Source of the DNA: Limnobaculum zhutongyuii
Lineage (GTDB): Bacteria > Pseudomonadota > Gammaproteobacteria > Enterobacterales > Enterobacteriaceae
Length of the DNA: 64,000 nucleotides
Direction: 5' to 3'
Assembly (NCBI RefSeq): GCF_004295645.1
Contig: NZ_CP034752.1
Coordinates: 3,348,001 to 3,412,000, forward strand
Under the pieces are notes generated by a model, which was given only the letters and a program-made list of their open reading frames with translations, ran no database searches and was not told the DNA's origin. Numbering within the stretch: the first letter of the stretch is position 1; each line of letters starts with the position of its first letter. Positions 18,429-27,658 of this stretch are shown here, piece after piece. The position numbers were made by a program, and so were the translations under genes.

Positions 18429-19847
18429 ATGTCCCATCAATCACAATTAAAATTATTATGCCTCTTATTTGGGCTATTCACGCCCATTGCCGGATTTGCG
18501 GCAGATATCGACGGTTCAACCCTCAGCCTGGCATGGGGGATCCCGTTTGTTGGTATCTTGCTCTCTATCGCTTTATGCCCACTGTTGATTCCGACTATCT
18601 GGCACCACCATTTTGGTAAGATTACCGCCCTGTGGTCGGTACTGTTCCTGATTCCGTTTGCGATGACTTTTGGCATGGATAACAGCGTCGGGCTGGTTGC
18701 CCATGCGATGTTTGCCGAATATATTCCGTTTATTATTTTGCTGTTCTCACTGTTTACCGTTTCCGGCGGCATTCTGGTGAAAGGCAATCTGCATGGTTCT
18801 CCCGCGTTGAATACCGGGCTGTTGGCGATTGGTGCGCTGTTAGCGTCACTAATGGGAACCACCGGAGCCGCCATGCTGCTGATTCGTCCATTGATTCGTG
18901 CCAATGACAACCGTAAGCATCGGGTCCATGTGATCATTTTCTTTATCTTCCTGGTCGCCAACATTGGCGGTGGACTGACCCCGCTGGGGGATCCGCCGCT
19001 GTTTATCGGTTTTCTGAAGGGGGTCGATTTCTTCTGGACCGCACAACACATGCTAATGCCGGTGCTGATTTGTACTCTGGTGTTGCTGACGTTGTTTTAT
19101 CTGGTAGATAGCTATTACTACAAACGTGAAGATGAGATCGAGCCACAGGACCCAACGCCAGATTCTAAGCTACGCCTCTACGGTAAAGTTAACTTTATTC
19201 TGCTGTTTGGCGTGGTGACCAGCGTACTGCTTTCCGGCTTCTGGAAACCGGGCATCGAATTCACCGTACTGGGTGTGCATATTGAATTGCAAAACATTAC
19301 CCGCGACCTGCTGCTGTTGGTGATTGCGGGTCTATCGATGATGCTGACCGCCAAACAAATCCGTTCTGCTAACCAGTTTAACTGGGAACCCATCCTCGAG
19401 GTGGGCAAGCTGTTTGCCGGTATCTTTATCACGATTGGCCCAGTATTAGCCATTTTACGCGCCGGTCACGCAGGCCATATGGCGGGCTTAGTGTCGCTGG
19501 TTTCCGATCCTCAGGGGGCACCAATTAATGCCATGTACTTTTGGCTATCCGGTGCACTGTCTGGCTTCCTGGATAATGCACCGACCTATCTGGTGTTCTT
19601 TAACCTGGCCGCCGGTGACGCCGCAACCCTGATGGGGCCAATGCAGCAAACGCTGCTGGCAATCTCTATGGGTTCCGTATTTATGGGTGCTCTGACCTAT
19701 ATCGGTAATGCACCAAACTTTATGGTGAAGAGTATTGCCACTCAAAGCGGCATTAAGATGCCGAGCTTCTTCGGCTATATGAAGTGGTCGTTTGGAATAC
19801 TGATACCGTTGTTTTTGGTACTGACAGTGATTTTCTTTTTGGGTTAA
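18429..19847 (+). CDS. NhaD-like sodium:proton antiporter family protein
   Basis: A 472-residue polytopic inner-membrane protein of the ion transporter (arsenite/citrate/NhaD) superfamily. A signal-like first helix ends near residue 25; re-entrant loop motifs include GGGLTPLGDPPLF (about 178-190) and the matching C-terminal segment GFLDNAPTYLVFFN. Such proteins are commonly annotated as sodium:proton antiporters; transport of an organic acid is an alternative. It stands 103 bases after the LysR gene and could be regulated with it. A terminator follows directly. Confidence 0.75.
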   Translation: MSHQSQLKLLCLLFGLFTPIAGFAADIDGSTLSLAWGIPFVGILLSIALCPLLIPTIWHHHFGKITALWSVLFLIPFAMTFGMDNSVGLVAHAMFAEYIPFIILLFSLFTVSGGILVKGNLHGSPALNTGLLAIGALLASLMGTTGAAMLLIRPLIRANDNRKHRVHVIIFFIFLVANIGGGLTPLGDPPLFIGFLKGVDFFWTAQHMLMPVLICTLVLLTLFYLVDSYYYKREDEIEPQDPTPDSKLRLYGKVNFILLFGVVTSVLLSGFWKPGIEFTVLGVHIELQNITRDLLLLVIAGLSMMLTAKQIRSANQFNWEPILEVGKLFAGIFITIGPVLAILRAGHAGHMAGLVSLVSDPQGAPINAMYFWLSGALSGFLDNAPTYLVFFNLAAGDAATLMGPMQQTLLAISMGSVFMGALTYIGNAPNFMVKSIATQSGIKMPSFFGYMKWSFGILIPLFLVLTVIFFLG

Positions 19848-19848
19848 G

Positions 19849-19878
19849 CCATAAGTTGAGATTATGGGGTTATTTTTT
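19849..19878 (+). terminator. terminator after the antiporter gene
   Basis: CCATAA (19849-19854) pairs with TTATGG (19862-19867), followed after a few bases by TTTTTT (19873-19878). It starts right after the antiporter stop codon, which supports the call despite a short stem. Confidence 0.6.
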
Positions 19879-19930
19879 GCCCTTCCTATCAGAGCACTGG
19901 AATTCAGCTGACGACTGAGAGAAGCCAGCA

Positions 19931-20237
19931 CGAGCAGCATGGATGCTGCTCGAGGCACAGCGACGCCGGACAAAATTGCAGGAGCAATTTTGAACAGCAC
20001 GAAGTGCTGGCCCAAAGGGCCGAGCCTCATGGATGAGGCGAGTACTCCGGCTCTGTGCCGGTGCGTTAAGGCTGAACGAAGGAGGAAGGAAGTCGCCACA
20101 ACGCGGTATACCGCGTTGAACAGCGCTTGCGCTGGCCCGCAAGGGTGAATACATCATGAAATGATGTATTCATAGCGCGACCTGAATTCGTGTGCGAAGG
20201 CGCGGGGGTGCAGGGGGCGTTCGCCTTTTAACGCCCC
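19931..20237. repeat. array of short perfect palindromes (hairpin cassettes)
   Basis: This 457-base gap between the antiporter and AraC genes has no gene but holds at least nine short inverted repeats in a row: stems at 19931-19952 (10 bp, loop GG), 19971-19992 (9 bp), 19995-20009 (6 bp), 20009-20021 (5 bp), 20024-20039 (7 bp, loop GG), 20047-20061 (5 bp), 20100-20117 (18-base perfect palindrome), 20121-20134 (6 bp), 20147-20171 (11 bp, loop GAA) and 20214-20237 (8 bp). The series GAACAGC...GCTGGCCC occurs twice, at about 19992-20013 and 20118-20138, flanked each time by different palindromes. This suggests two tandem modules with interchangeable stems. Confidence 0.8.
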
Positions 20238-20304
20238 TTGCTCGGCCACTTGCACTGTGGATGATTTGAACTCGGTACTATTAGTGGACGAAACATACTC
20301 CAGC

Positions 20305-21138
20305 CTAAATATTGCCTGCCTTATTCTCCAACGTCACATAATAATTCAACGCCTGATGCTCAGCAGTAAACAACTCTCCCGGCGTCAGGCCGGTAAAAAA
20401 ACGACAGGTTTTAATAAAGTGAGGTTGGTCGGTGTAACCCTGTTCCAGAGCGCTGTCCAGCACCGGGTGTCCGGCCAATATCTGGCGTAGAGTATGTTGA
20501 AAACGTGCGGTGCGGCAGAAGTAGCGGGCATCAACGCCAATAAAGTGACGAATACGCCGTTCCATAGTACGAGGATTGAGTGCCAGTGCTTCACGAACCG
20601 TAGAGACATGCTCGCCATAATAGAGACGATTCGCCGCCAGTGTCATATGCGGAAGATGCATCAGGCTATCCCCCAGCATCTGTACCAACCAGCGCTCCAG
20701 CCGGTGAACCTGACTGATAAAAGGAATGCCCAACAGCAGTGGTGTCGGGTGCTTTAATCGAATATCAGCTAAAAATAACGGATTATCACTCAGTTCTTCC
20801 AGCGATAAGCCAAACAGCGGGAATGCCGTACCGCAGCGCAGGCGCGCCGAAATAAACCTGATATCTGGCTGCCCTGCGGCTGAACTTAGCCGCAGACGGC
20901 AACGGCGTGGGCTAAGCAGCACCATATCCCCCGTTTTAACCAGATAGCGGCTAGTCATAATGCCGCTCTCGGCAGCCATAACATCCAGCAGCAGATTTCC
21001 CCCCAAATTACATAGCAACTCACCGCCGGTTCCGGGAAACAGTTCCGGCAATGCCACACTGGCTGGCAAATGCCAATGCCAGTAATGCGCTATCCACGGG
21101 GATAGCGCATTACAAGGCTCTGCAGTTTGCCTCAGCAT
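20305..21138 (-). CDS. AraC-family transcriptional regulator
   Basis: A 277-residue protein with an AraC helix-turn-helix domain in its last 100 residues (NPRTMERRIRHFIGVDARYFCRTARFQ, then TDQPHFIKTCRFFTGLTPGEL). The N-terminal 150 residues resemble the DUF6597-type/AraC effector domain and contain HYWHWHLP near the start. It begins six bases after the stop of the DUF6506 gene, so the two are cotranscribed. The effector is not known. Confidence 0.85.
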   Translation of the reverse strand: MLRQTAEPCNALSPWIAHYWHWHLPASVALPELFPGTGGELLCNLGGNLLLDVMAAESGIMTSRYLVKTGDMVLLSPRRCRLRLSSAAGQPDIRFISARLRCGTAFPLFGLSLEELSDNPLFLADIRLKHPTPLLLGIPFISQVHRLERWLVQMLGDSLMHLPHMTLAANRLYYGEHVSTVREALALNPRTMERRIRHFIGVDARYFCRTARFQHTLRQILAGHPVLDSALEQGYTDQPHFIKTCRFFTGLTPGELFTAEHQALNYYVTLENKAGNI

Positions 21139-21144
21139 ATTGGC

Positions 21145-21486
21145 TTACGCCCGTTTAGCATTGGCCATTGCGGTCTGTTCATCCAGACTGTCTCCGCTGC
21201 GAAATCCCAACCCCGGATGGGTATCAAAACGCACCACGCCGATTTGCATCCGCCCTCTGGCAGCCTCAACCACGCGCGCCACACCCTGATGACCAAATCC
21301 GGCACATAATTCAATGGCACTAATCCCCTCTTGATGCAATTCATCTAACAGATCGCAAGCCTGCTGGTAGCTGCTGACGGCGATAGTTTTCAGGTGAATC
21401 TTTGGCGTTTTCACCCACTCGCTATTGGTTTGTGGATCCGCATCGGGTGCAGTAAAAATAAACGCGGCTTTAAATACATCAGTCAT
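21145..21486 (-). CDS. DUF6506-like small protein
   Basis: A 113-residue protein (MTDVFKAAFIFTAPDADPQTN at the start, then IELCAGFGHQGVARVVEAA) that resembles the DUF6506 family of small cytoplasmic proteins. No catalytic site is established for the family. It is immediately upstream of, and probably cotranscribed with, the AraC-type regulator, so it may be its ligand-linked partner. Confidence 0.65.
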   Translation of the reverse strand: MTDVFKAAFIFTAPDADPQTNSEWVKTPKIHLKTIAVSSYQQACDLLDELHQEGISAIELCAGFGHQGVARVVEAARGRMQIGVVRFDTHPGLGFRSGDSLDEQTAMANAKRA

Positions 21487-21583
21487 TGAGCTATCTCCAT
21501 ATTAATGATGACTCGCTAACTGTATGGTTTGTGCGGTGAATAAGATTGTACCAAACCGACACTACCCATCATTTTTAAGTAAT

Positions 21584-22480
21584 CTACGACTTATAGCGCA
21601 ACGCCTCAATCAGCAATGAGAAGGCGGTGGTATGCTGCCGGCGGCTTGGATAATAGAGATAATAACCGGAGAAAGGCGCACACCATTCATCCAGTACCCG
21701 AATCAGACTGCCATTAGCAATTTCATATTTGACCGAATCTTCAGGAACAAAAGAAATCCCCAGACCAATAACTGCCGCTTCAATCCGCTGGCGCAGGGTG
21801 TTAAATGTCAGTTGTCCGTCAACCCGCACTTTTAACTCCCTGCCCTGTTTCTCAAACTCCCAGGCATAGAGCCCGCCCATGGTCGGCAAGCGCATATTGA
21901 TACAGCGATGGTTTTGCAAATCTTGTGGCGTAGCGGGAATACCGTACTTCTCCAGATAAGAAGGGGAAGCTACCACAACCAGCCGGACATCCGGCCCGAT
22001 GCGTACCGCCACCATATCTTTGGCTACCTGCTCACCTAAGCGAATGCCGGCATCGAAACGTCCGGCGACAATATCGGTCAGGCTGTTATCGACGGTGATC
22101 TCCACATGAATATCCGGATACTCCACCAAAAACGTGCGTAACACCGGCCAGAGTATGGAATCAACCGCATGCTCTCCGGCGGTAATGCGAATATTCCCCG
22201 CCGGACGTTCACGCATATCTCTTAGTGCATTAAGCTCATTTTCAATTTCAGCAAACTTTGGCCCCAGGCTTTCCACCAGCTTTTCACCCGCTTCGGTTGG
22301 TGCCACGCTGCGGGTAGTACGCGTTAGCAGACGAATTTCCAACCGTTCCTCCAAAGCGCGAATCGCGTGACTCAGGGCCGACTGAGACACCCCCAGTTTC
22401 GCGGCTGCTTTGGTAAAGCTCCGTTCTCTGGCAACTACCAGAAATGAGATTAGATCGTTGAAATTCTCTTTTAGCATCAT
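21584..22480 (-). CDS. LysR-family transcriptional regulator
   Basis: A 298-residue LysR protein: helix-turn-helix in the first 60 residues (SFTKAAAKLGVSQSALSHAIRALEERL), then the substrate-binding domain of the type found in the many enteric LysR proteins that control oxidoreductase genes. It is divergent from the aldo/keto reductase gene across a 161-base gap, which is the classical arrangement for a LysR regulator and its target. Confidence 0.93.
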   Translation of the reverse strand: MMLKENFNDLISFLVVARERSFTKAAAKLGVSQSALSHAIRALEERLEIRLLTRTTRSVAPTEAGEKLVESLGPKFAEIENELNALRDMRERPAGNIRITAGEHAVDSILWPVLRTFLVEYPDIHVEITVDNSLTDIVAGRFDAGIRLGEQVAKDMVAVRIGPDVRLVVVASPSYLEKYGIPATPQDLQNHRCINMRLPTMGGLYAWEFEKQGRELKVRVDGQLTFNTLRQRIEAAVIGLGISFVPEDSVKYEIANGSLIRVLDEWCAPFSGYYLYYPSRRQHTTAFSLLIEALRYKS

Positions 22481-22641
22481 GGCATCCGGCTATTTATCCG
22501 TTCGTGTTCACTCACTATATCGATTGATGAATTGAATTCATATACACATGCATATTTATCTATCTAATCTTCTGGCTAACCATTTGCTACCTTTCTATCA
22601 CCGACATGATTAGTCACCCCTTCATCGCAGGAGTATAGAAA

Positions 22642-23637
22642 ATGCAAAAACGTAAACTCGGTAATAGTGGACTGGAAGTCTCCGCCCTTGGTTTAGGCTG
22701 TATGGGGATGAGCTTTGGCTATGGCCCTGCAACAGATAAGCAGGAAATGATCTCCCTGTTACATAAAGCCGTTGATCTGGGTGTAACCTTTTTCGATACC
22801 GCTGAGGTATATGGCCCCTATACCAATGAAACGCTGTTGGGAGAAGCGCTATCGCCACTGCGGGACAAAGTCGTGATTGCCACCAAATTTGGTTTTCAGC
22901 CCGATCCTAACGGCGGCCCGGGATGGATTGGCCTTAACAGCCGACCAGAGCATATTAAGAAAGTGGCAGAAGCCTCACTTAAACGCCTGAAAACCGATGT
23001 TATCGACCTGTTTTATCAACATCGGGTTGATCCTAATGTACCGATTGAAGATGTGGCCGGTGCCGTTCAGGACCTGATAAAAGAGGGCAAAGTGAAACAT
23101 TTTGGTCTGTCAGAAGCGGGAGCTGGAACCATTCGCCGTGCACACGCCGTTCAACCGGTGGCCGCATTACAGAGTGAATACTCACTGTGGTGGAGAAAAC
23201 CAGAACAGGAGATCTTACCCCTGCTGGAAGAGTTAGGTATTGGGCTAGTGCCATACAGTCCACTGGGTAAAGGCTACCTCACCGGTAAAATCAATGAGAA
23301 TACCCAGCTCGACAGCAGCGACTTCCGCAATACGTTGCCTCGTTTTACACCACAGGCGCTGAAGGCTAATCAGGTGCTGATTACCTTAATTCAGGATATC
23401 GCGCAGCAAAAAGGGATGACTCCGGCACAAATTGCGTTGGCGTGGCTGCTGGCGAAAAAACCGTGGATTGTACCTATTCCCGGCACCCGCAAACTGGAGC
23501 GTCTGGAGGAGAATATTGGCGCAGCTAACGCCATGTTAAGTGCCGCCGATCTGCAAGATATCGAGCGTGCAGCAGCAAAAGTTGAGCTGGTGGGTGAACG
23601 CTATCCGGAAGCATTAGAAAAGCTGACCGGACTCTGA
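22642..23637 (+). CDS. aldo/keto reductase
   Basis: A 331-residue NADPH-dependent reductase of the AKR11/AKR13 type. The catalytic tetrad is visible: D52, Y57 (FFDTAEVYG), K82 (ATKFGF) and H127 (FYQHRVD). The C-terminal cofactor segment VPIPGTRKLERLEENIGA is present. AGGAG stands before the ATG. It leads a group with a cupin and an SDR gene on the same strand, so a small detoxification or carbonyl-reduction operon is likely, controlled by the divergent LysR gene. Confidence 0.93.
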   Translation: MQKRKLGNSGLEVSALGLGCMGMSFGYGPATDKQEMISLLHKAVDLGVTFFDTAEVYGPYTNETLLGEALSPLRDKVVIATKFGFQPDPNGGPGWIGLNSRPEHIKKVAEASLKRLKTDVIDLFYQHRVDPNVPIEDVAGAVQDLIKEGKVKHFGLSEAGAGTIRRAHAVQPVAALQSEYSLWWRKPEQEILPLLEELGIGLVPYSPLGKGYLTGKINENTQLDSSDFRNTLPRFTPQALKANQVLITLIQDIAQQKGMTPAQIALAWLLAKKPWIVPIPGTRKLERLEENIGAANAMLSAADLQDIERAAAKVELVGERYPEALEKLTGL

Positions 23638-23641
23638 TAAA

Positions 23642-23665
23642 TGCCCGTGGTTTATACCACGGGCA
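23642..23665 (+). terminator. hairpin after the aldo/keto reductase gene
   Basis: TGCCCGTGG pairs perfectly with CCACGGGCA around a six-base loop, four bases after the stop codon. No T-run follows, so it may stabilise the upstream mRNA or only reduce readthrough into the cupin gene. Confidence 0.45.
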
Positions 23666-23714
23666 AAGCGAGATCCTGTTGATCCGCTAAACTTTAACGC
23701 GGGAGGGTATCAGA

Positions 23715-24185
23715 ATGTCGTTATTAACTACCTCCGCCATCATCTTATCCATGCTGACATCAACCGCTTTTGCTGAACTGGAGAGAAAAATGAAAATTAC
23801 ACCTGCCGGCTCCCAGCCTTCACAGCCGGGTTCAGAAAATTATTTTACCGGAAGAGTGCGCATTGATGCGCCATTTCAGGGTACAGAGCCCGCCCGTATC
23901 GGGGGTGCAACAGTGACCTTTGAACCCGGAGCACGTACGGCCTGGCATACGCACCCGTTAGGGCAAACCCTGATTGTCACTCAGGGACGTGGTTGGGTAC
24001 AGGAATGGGGTAGTGAAATCCGGGAGATAAATCAGGGTGATATCGTCTGGATCCCCGAGGGGGTTAAACACTGGCACGGTGCAACCCCCGACACTGCAAT
24101 GACCCATATTGCCATCGCAGAATCCCTGAACGGCAGCGTCGTTGAGTGGATGGAACAGGTTACTCATCAGCAATACAGTAAATAA
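23715..24185 (+). CDS. exported cupin-domain protein
   Basis: A 156-residue protein with a signal peptide (cleavage after TAFA, residue 17) followed by a single cupin fold. The metal-binding motif HTHPLGQTLIVTQGRG is at about 78-93 and the second histidine-containing motif PEGVKHWHG at about 117-125. It resembles the (R)-mandelonitrile lyase-like/carboxymuconolactone-associated cupins; the reaction is unknown. It lies 77 bases after the reductase gene and 13 bases before the SDR gene. Confidence 0.85.
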   Translation: MSLLTTSAIILSMLTSTAFAELERKMKITPAGSQPSQPGSENYFTGRVRIDAPFQGTEPARIGGATVTFEPGARTAWHTHPLGQTLIVTQGRGWVQEWGSEIREINQGDIVWIPEGVKHWHGATPDTAMTHIAIAESLNGSVVEWMEQVTHQQYSK

Positions 24186-24198
24186 TATTGGAGAATCT

Positions 24199-24939
24199 AT
24201 GAACCAGGGTATTGAAGGTAAAGTGGTCGTTATTGCCGGAGCCAGCAGCGGTTTAGGTGAAGCACTGGCGCGGCGTCTGGTAAAAGATGGAGCAAAACTG
24301 GTGCTTGGTGCCCGGCGTGAAGACCGGCTGAAAAAGCTGGCCGAAGAACTGGGTTTGCCTGCTGATGCGGCAGTAAAAACCGATGTCACTCATCCGGATC
24401 AGGTACAAGCCTTGGTTGATCAAGCAATCAGATTATATGGTCGTATTGATGTTATGGTGAATAATGCCGGGCTAATGCCTCATTCGTTATTGGGGCTTGC
24501 CAAAATCGATGACTGGAATGCCATGATCGATGTGAACCTAAAAGGCGTTTTATATGGAATCGCGGCCGCACTGCCCTATATGCAAGCTCAGAAAAGCGGT
24601 CATATTATCAATACCTCTTCCGTTGCTGGCCATAAAGTTCGCCCGGGAAGTGCCGTTTATGCTGCGACCAAAAGCGCAGTTCGCGTTATTTCCGAAGGGC
24701 TACGGCAAGAAGTAAAACCCTATAATATCCGAACCACCATCATTTCTCCCGGCGCCGTGCATAGCGAGCTGGTAGACAGCATCACCGAAGCTGATGTCGC
24801 GGCAAACATTAAGCAATTCTATGACCAAACGGCTATTTCCGCAGACTCATTTGCTAACGTGGTGGCCTTTGCCATCAGCCAACCGGAAGATGTCGATATT
24901 AATGAAATCCTATTCCGTCCAACCCAGCAAGAGCTTTGA
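24199..24939 (+). CDS. short-chain dehydrogenase/reductase
   Basis: A 246-residue classical SDR. The cofactor motif is AGASSGLG (13-20), NNAG is at 88-91, and the active site includes S140/S141, Y154 and K158 (YAATK). I place the start at 24199 because GGAG lies six bases before it; a longer frame would run into the cupin gene. It is the third gene of the reductase-cupin-SDR group and probably reduces a carbonyl compound with NADPH. Confidence 0.92.
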   Translation: MNQGIEGKVVVIAGASSGLGEALARRLVKDGAKLVLGARREDRLKKLAEELGLPADAAVKTDVTHPDQVQALVDQAIRLYGRIDVMVNNAGLMPHSLLGLAKIDDWNAMIDVNLKGVLYGIAAALPYMQAQKSGHIINTSSVAGHKVRPGSAVYAATKSAVRVISEGLRQEVKPYNIRTTIISPGAVHSELVDSITEADVAANIKQFYDQTAISADSFANVVAFAISQPEDVDINEILFRPTQQEL

Positions 24940-25038
24940 TCGGGTGGTCAGCCATGAAAAATTAGGCTGAAAAAATATAACCTACCACTTCACGATTAAC
25001 ATAGTGCCATTCACCACCTACCCCGCAGAGATTAGATA

Positions 25039-26400
25039 CTACGGAGTGGCTAATGATGGCACGATATCTACTCTCTCATTCGAACGTGGCGTAACCCGAA
25101 CCGGTTGTCCGCCCTGATTGACCATTTGAGACTTCCAGTAAAAGCGAGGGGGTAAATCAGACGTCAGGGTAAATGAAGCCTGTTTCAGGAAGGTATAAAC
25201 AAATCCTGCCAACTCAACCAGCGCAAAATCTTTACCACCACATATACGAGGCCCGTGGCTAAATGAGATACCGATGCCGCTCTCTTTATCATTAAGTGGA
25301 GAGTAATCATCATCTCTGAGGTTAAGTTCAGCCGGATTCTGGTATACGTTTTGGTTACGCATAATACCAATAAATGAAATGATGATATTTTGCTGCTCAC
25401 TAATTTCGTCGTCACCAATCCTATCCTTGCCTAACGCCTGTCGAATAATGATAGGTATTGGTGGATACAGACGTAGCGCTTCAGAAATAAAGGTCATCAG
25501 CCCCGGCATTTGGCTAAGCTGTTGCCAGTTAGTCGGTTGAGGATGAGCCATCACTTCCTGATAAAGCTTTTCCTGCTGCTCAGGATGGCAAGCTAGCAGA
25601 TAGCACACCCAGCTCATGGTCGCCGCCGTTGACTCTGAACCCGCGGCTAAAAACGCCATCAGTTCATCTTCCAGTACTACCTGATTTTCCGGCTCGGCTT
25701 CCGCCTGAAGAATGCGTTCTAATAGCGGATTAGTATATTTAGGATCTCTGAATATTTGCAGTTGCCCATTAACCTGACGGCGCAGTGCCCGTAGCTTAAC
25801 CAACCTTCTCCGATGTTGAGTATTCAGTGTACCTGCCGGTATAAAAGAGAATTCCGAACTAAACTCCATCAGTTCTGCAATGCTATCAATATTGATACCG
25901 GACTCTTCCAGCGAAATGGGGAAGAAATTCTCAAGAAATACCGCCATGGCCATTTTACGAAATATGCCATCGTCCAGCGTTACCTGACCTTCCCGACCGC
26001 CGTTAATTAACTGTGCCAGCCCCTGCTGTGCATAATGAATAGCGAGTTTAACCGTTTGCTGATCATCAAAACGATTTAAGAATGGCTGGGTTAAATTTTT
26101 ATGTAGTTTCCAGATCTGACCATTTTCAAAAAAACGCGATGCACCCAGAGCCTGTTTAAACCAGACCATATTTTTTTCATAGTTCGCATAGTTACGGCGT
26201 AAAACATACTCGGCATCCTCTCTGTTTTGCACAATCAAAGTGGGTACACCATTGAGCATAAGGGAAACATTCTTACCATTCTGCTCATCGGCTAACGAGT
26301 ATAAATAATGACAAATATCCGTACTTAAGTGATGCATCTTGCCTCTTTCTTTAATAACCATATTAGATACAAGGTTTAAATTATCGACTGTCTGATTCAT
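25039..26400 (-). CDS. cytochrome P450
   Basis: A 453-residue haem monooxygenase. The I-helix oxygen-activation motif AGSEST is at 253-258, the K-helix E307-A-L-R310 is present, and the haem loop FSHGPRICGG (380-389) has the axial ligand C387. There is no N-terminal membrane anchor, so it is a soluble bacterial type that needs separate electron donors, none of which are encoded nearby. A start at 26337 (AGAGG five bases before the ATG) is a good alternative to the long form given here. P450 genes are uncommon in Enterobacterales, which hints at transfer. The substrate is unknown. Confidence 0.92.
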   Translation of the reverse strand: MNQTVDNLNLVSNMVIKERGKMHHLSTDICHYLYSLADEQNGKNVSLMLNGVPTLIVQNREDAEYVLRRNYANYEKNMVWFKQALGASRFFENGQIWKLHKNLTQPFLNRFDDQQTVKLAIHYAQQGLAQLINGGREGQVTLDDGIFRKMAMAVFLENFFPISLEESGINIDSIAELMEFSSEFSFIPAGTLNTQHRRRLVKLRALRRQVNGQLQIFRDPKYTNPLLERILQAEAEPENQVVLEDELMAFLAAGSESTAATMSWVCYLLACHPEQQEKLYQEVMAHPQPTNWQQLSQMPGLMTFISEALRLYPPIPIIIRQALGKDRIGDDEISEQQNIIISFIGIMRNQNVYQNPAELNLRDDDYSPLNDKESGIGISFSHGPRICGGKDFALVELAGFVYTFLKQASFTLTSDLPPRFYWKSQMVNQGGQPVRVTPRSNERVDIVPSLATP

Positions 26401-26819
26401 TCCTGACTTTCAATATAATGAGAAAATCAAACCTGTTTGAACAACTATCAAACCATAGTATTAATATGTTTTAGTTATAGCAGATCAAATAAAAACCGGA
26501 TAACGAAAGAAAAAAAATCAGATTTTATTACTTAAAAAAACATCTTATTAATTAGTGTTTATGAATAATAATTCAATTAAAAATCAAAATTTTATATATA
26601 AAAACAATCACCACCAATAATATATACACACCTTATAGCTAGCCTCTTTCCTGTTTCAGCTATCTATTTTATTAGTTAACAATAAATATCAACCCTCCCA
26701 CTAATACTACCGAAAATTAATGGGGGGGTTGTATATATTAAGCTTAAGATATTCTATTGAAAAACCAGTCATTGAAATCTAATCAGCGCTACCTTTTATC
26801 AATAATACTGGGGCCCATT
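26401..26819. other. AT-rich intergenic gap with one hairpin
   Basis: No gene is visible. The stretch is strongly AT-rich and should contain the P450 promoter. AACCCTCCCA (26691-26700) can pair with TGGGGGGGTT (26721-26730) with one G-T pair; it lies 90 bases past the nitroreductase stop and may limit readthrough from that gene into the P450 promoter region. Confidence 0.5.
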
Positions 26820-27497
26820 TTAATCATGAAAAGTAACACTTTGATTCAACGGTGCGCGTCCCATCTTAAACTGATTGGCAGGAGCATTCCGATCTTCATA
26901 ACCAAACGAGATACCGAACAGCAATTTATATTCTGGTGAAATGCTCAGGAACTCACGAATCGTATCGGCATAAAAGCCCAGTATGGTCTGTGGAATACCG
27001 GCTAAGCCGCGAGCAGCCAGCGACAGCAAAAAAGTTTGTCCATACATACCAATATCACCGGCCGTGCGTACATTATCGCCAAACGATGGCATAAACAGAA
27101 AAGCCGCATGGGGCGCACCATAGAAATTCAGGTTATTTTTCACTACCGCTTTTCTGGCTTCCAGATCGTCGCGAGCAATACCGATGGATTGGTAGTAAAT
27201 CTTACCCTGCTGTTTTCTTCTTTCACCATAAGCACCACCAAATGCCTGCATATCAAAACTAAAGTCAGGAGAATGCAAACCTTGTGCATCAGCTTGCAGC
27301 AGGCGTTGGCTAAGGACTTCTCTCTTGGCTCCGGAAACAATATGAACGTTCCACGGCTGAGTATTACAGTTAGAGGGAGCCAGTTGAGCATCATTAGCAA
27401 TACTGATTAAGGTTTCCTGGGCCAAAGGTTTAGCTAAAAAATGGCGAACAGAATGGCGGGCACGAACGGCCTGATCGAATGGAAGTAGCGTTTGCAA
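26820..27497 (-). CDS. nitroreductase-family flavoprotein
   Basis: A 225-residue FMN-dependent oxidoreductase. The FMN phosphate site ARHSVRHF is at residues 13-20, followed by APSNCNTQPWNV and, near the C-terminus, FGISFGYED. It reduces nitroaromatics, quinones or related compounds with NAD(P)H. It is divergent from a LysR gene across 161 bases, so that gene is its probable regulator. Confidence 0.92.
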   Translation of the reverse strand: MQTLLPFDQAVRARHSVRHFLAKPLAQETLISIANDAQLAPSNCNTQPWNVHIVSGAKREVLSQRLLQADAQGLHSPDFSFDMQAFGGAYGERRKQQGKIYYQSIGIARDDLEARKAVVKNNLNFYGAPHAAFLFMPSFGDNVRTAGDIGMYGQTFLLSLAARGLAGIPQTILGFYADTIREFLSISPEYKLLFGISFGYEDRNAPANQFKMGRAPLNQSVTFHD

Positions 27498-27658
27498 GAG
27501 AGTCTCCTTATGCTGATTGGCTGGTTGCTGCGCGATGGTTTACCACCGCGACCTTGTAAACGGGTTGCTATTATAACTTTCTCTAATTCAATAATAATCA
27601 GCGCTGATTTCCATATATAATGGAATAAAACGCTCGAATTGAAACAGAATAAGGGAAA

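Noticed and set aside
19545..20157. Several minus-strand frames across the antiporter end and the palindrome array
   Set aside because: They are mirror frames of the antiporter gene and of palindromic sequence; none resembles a protein family.
19931..20237. The palindrome array considered as a CRISPR
   Set aside because: The repeated units are not of equal length, the spacers are not unique sequences, and no cas gene is present.
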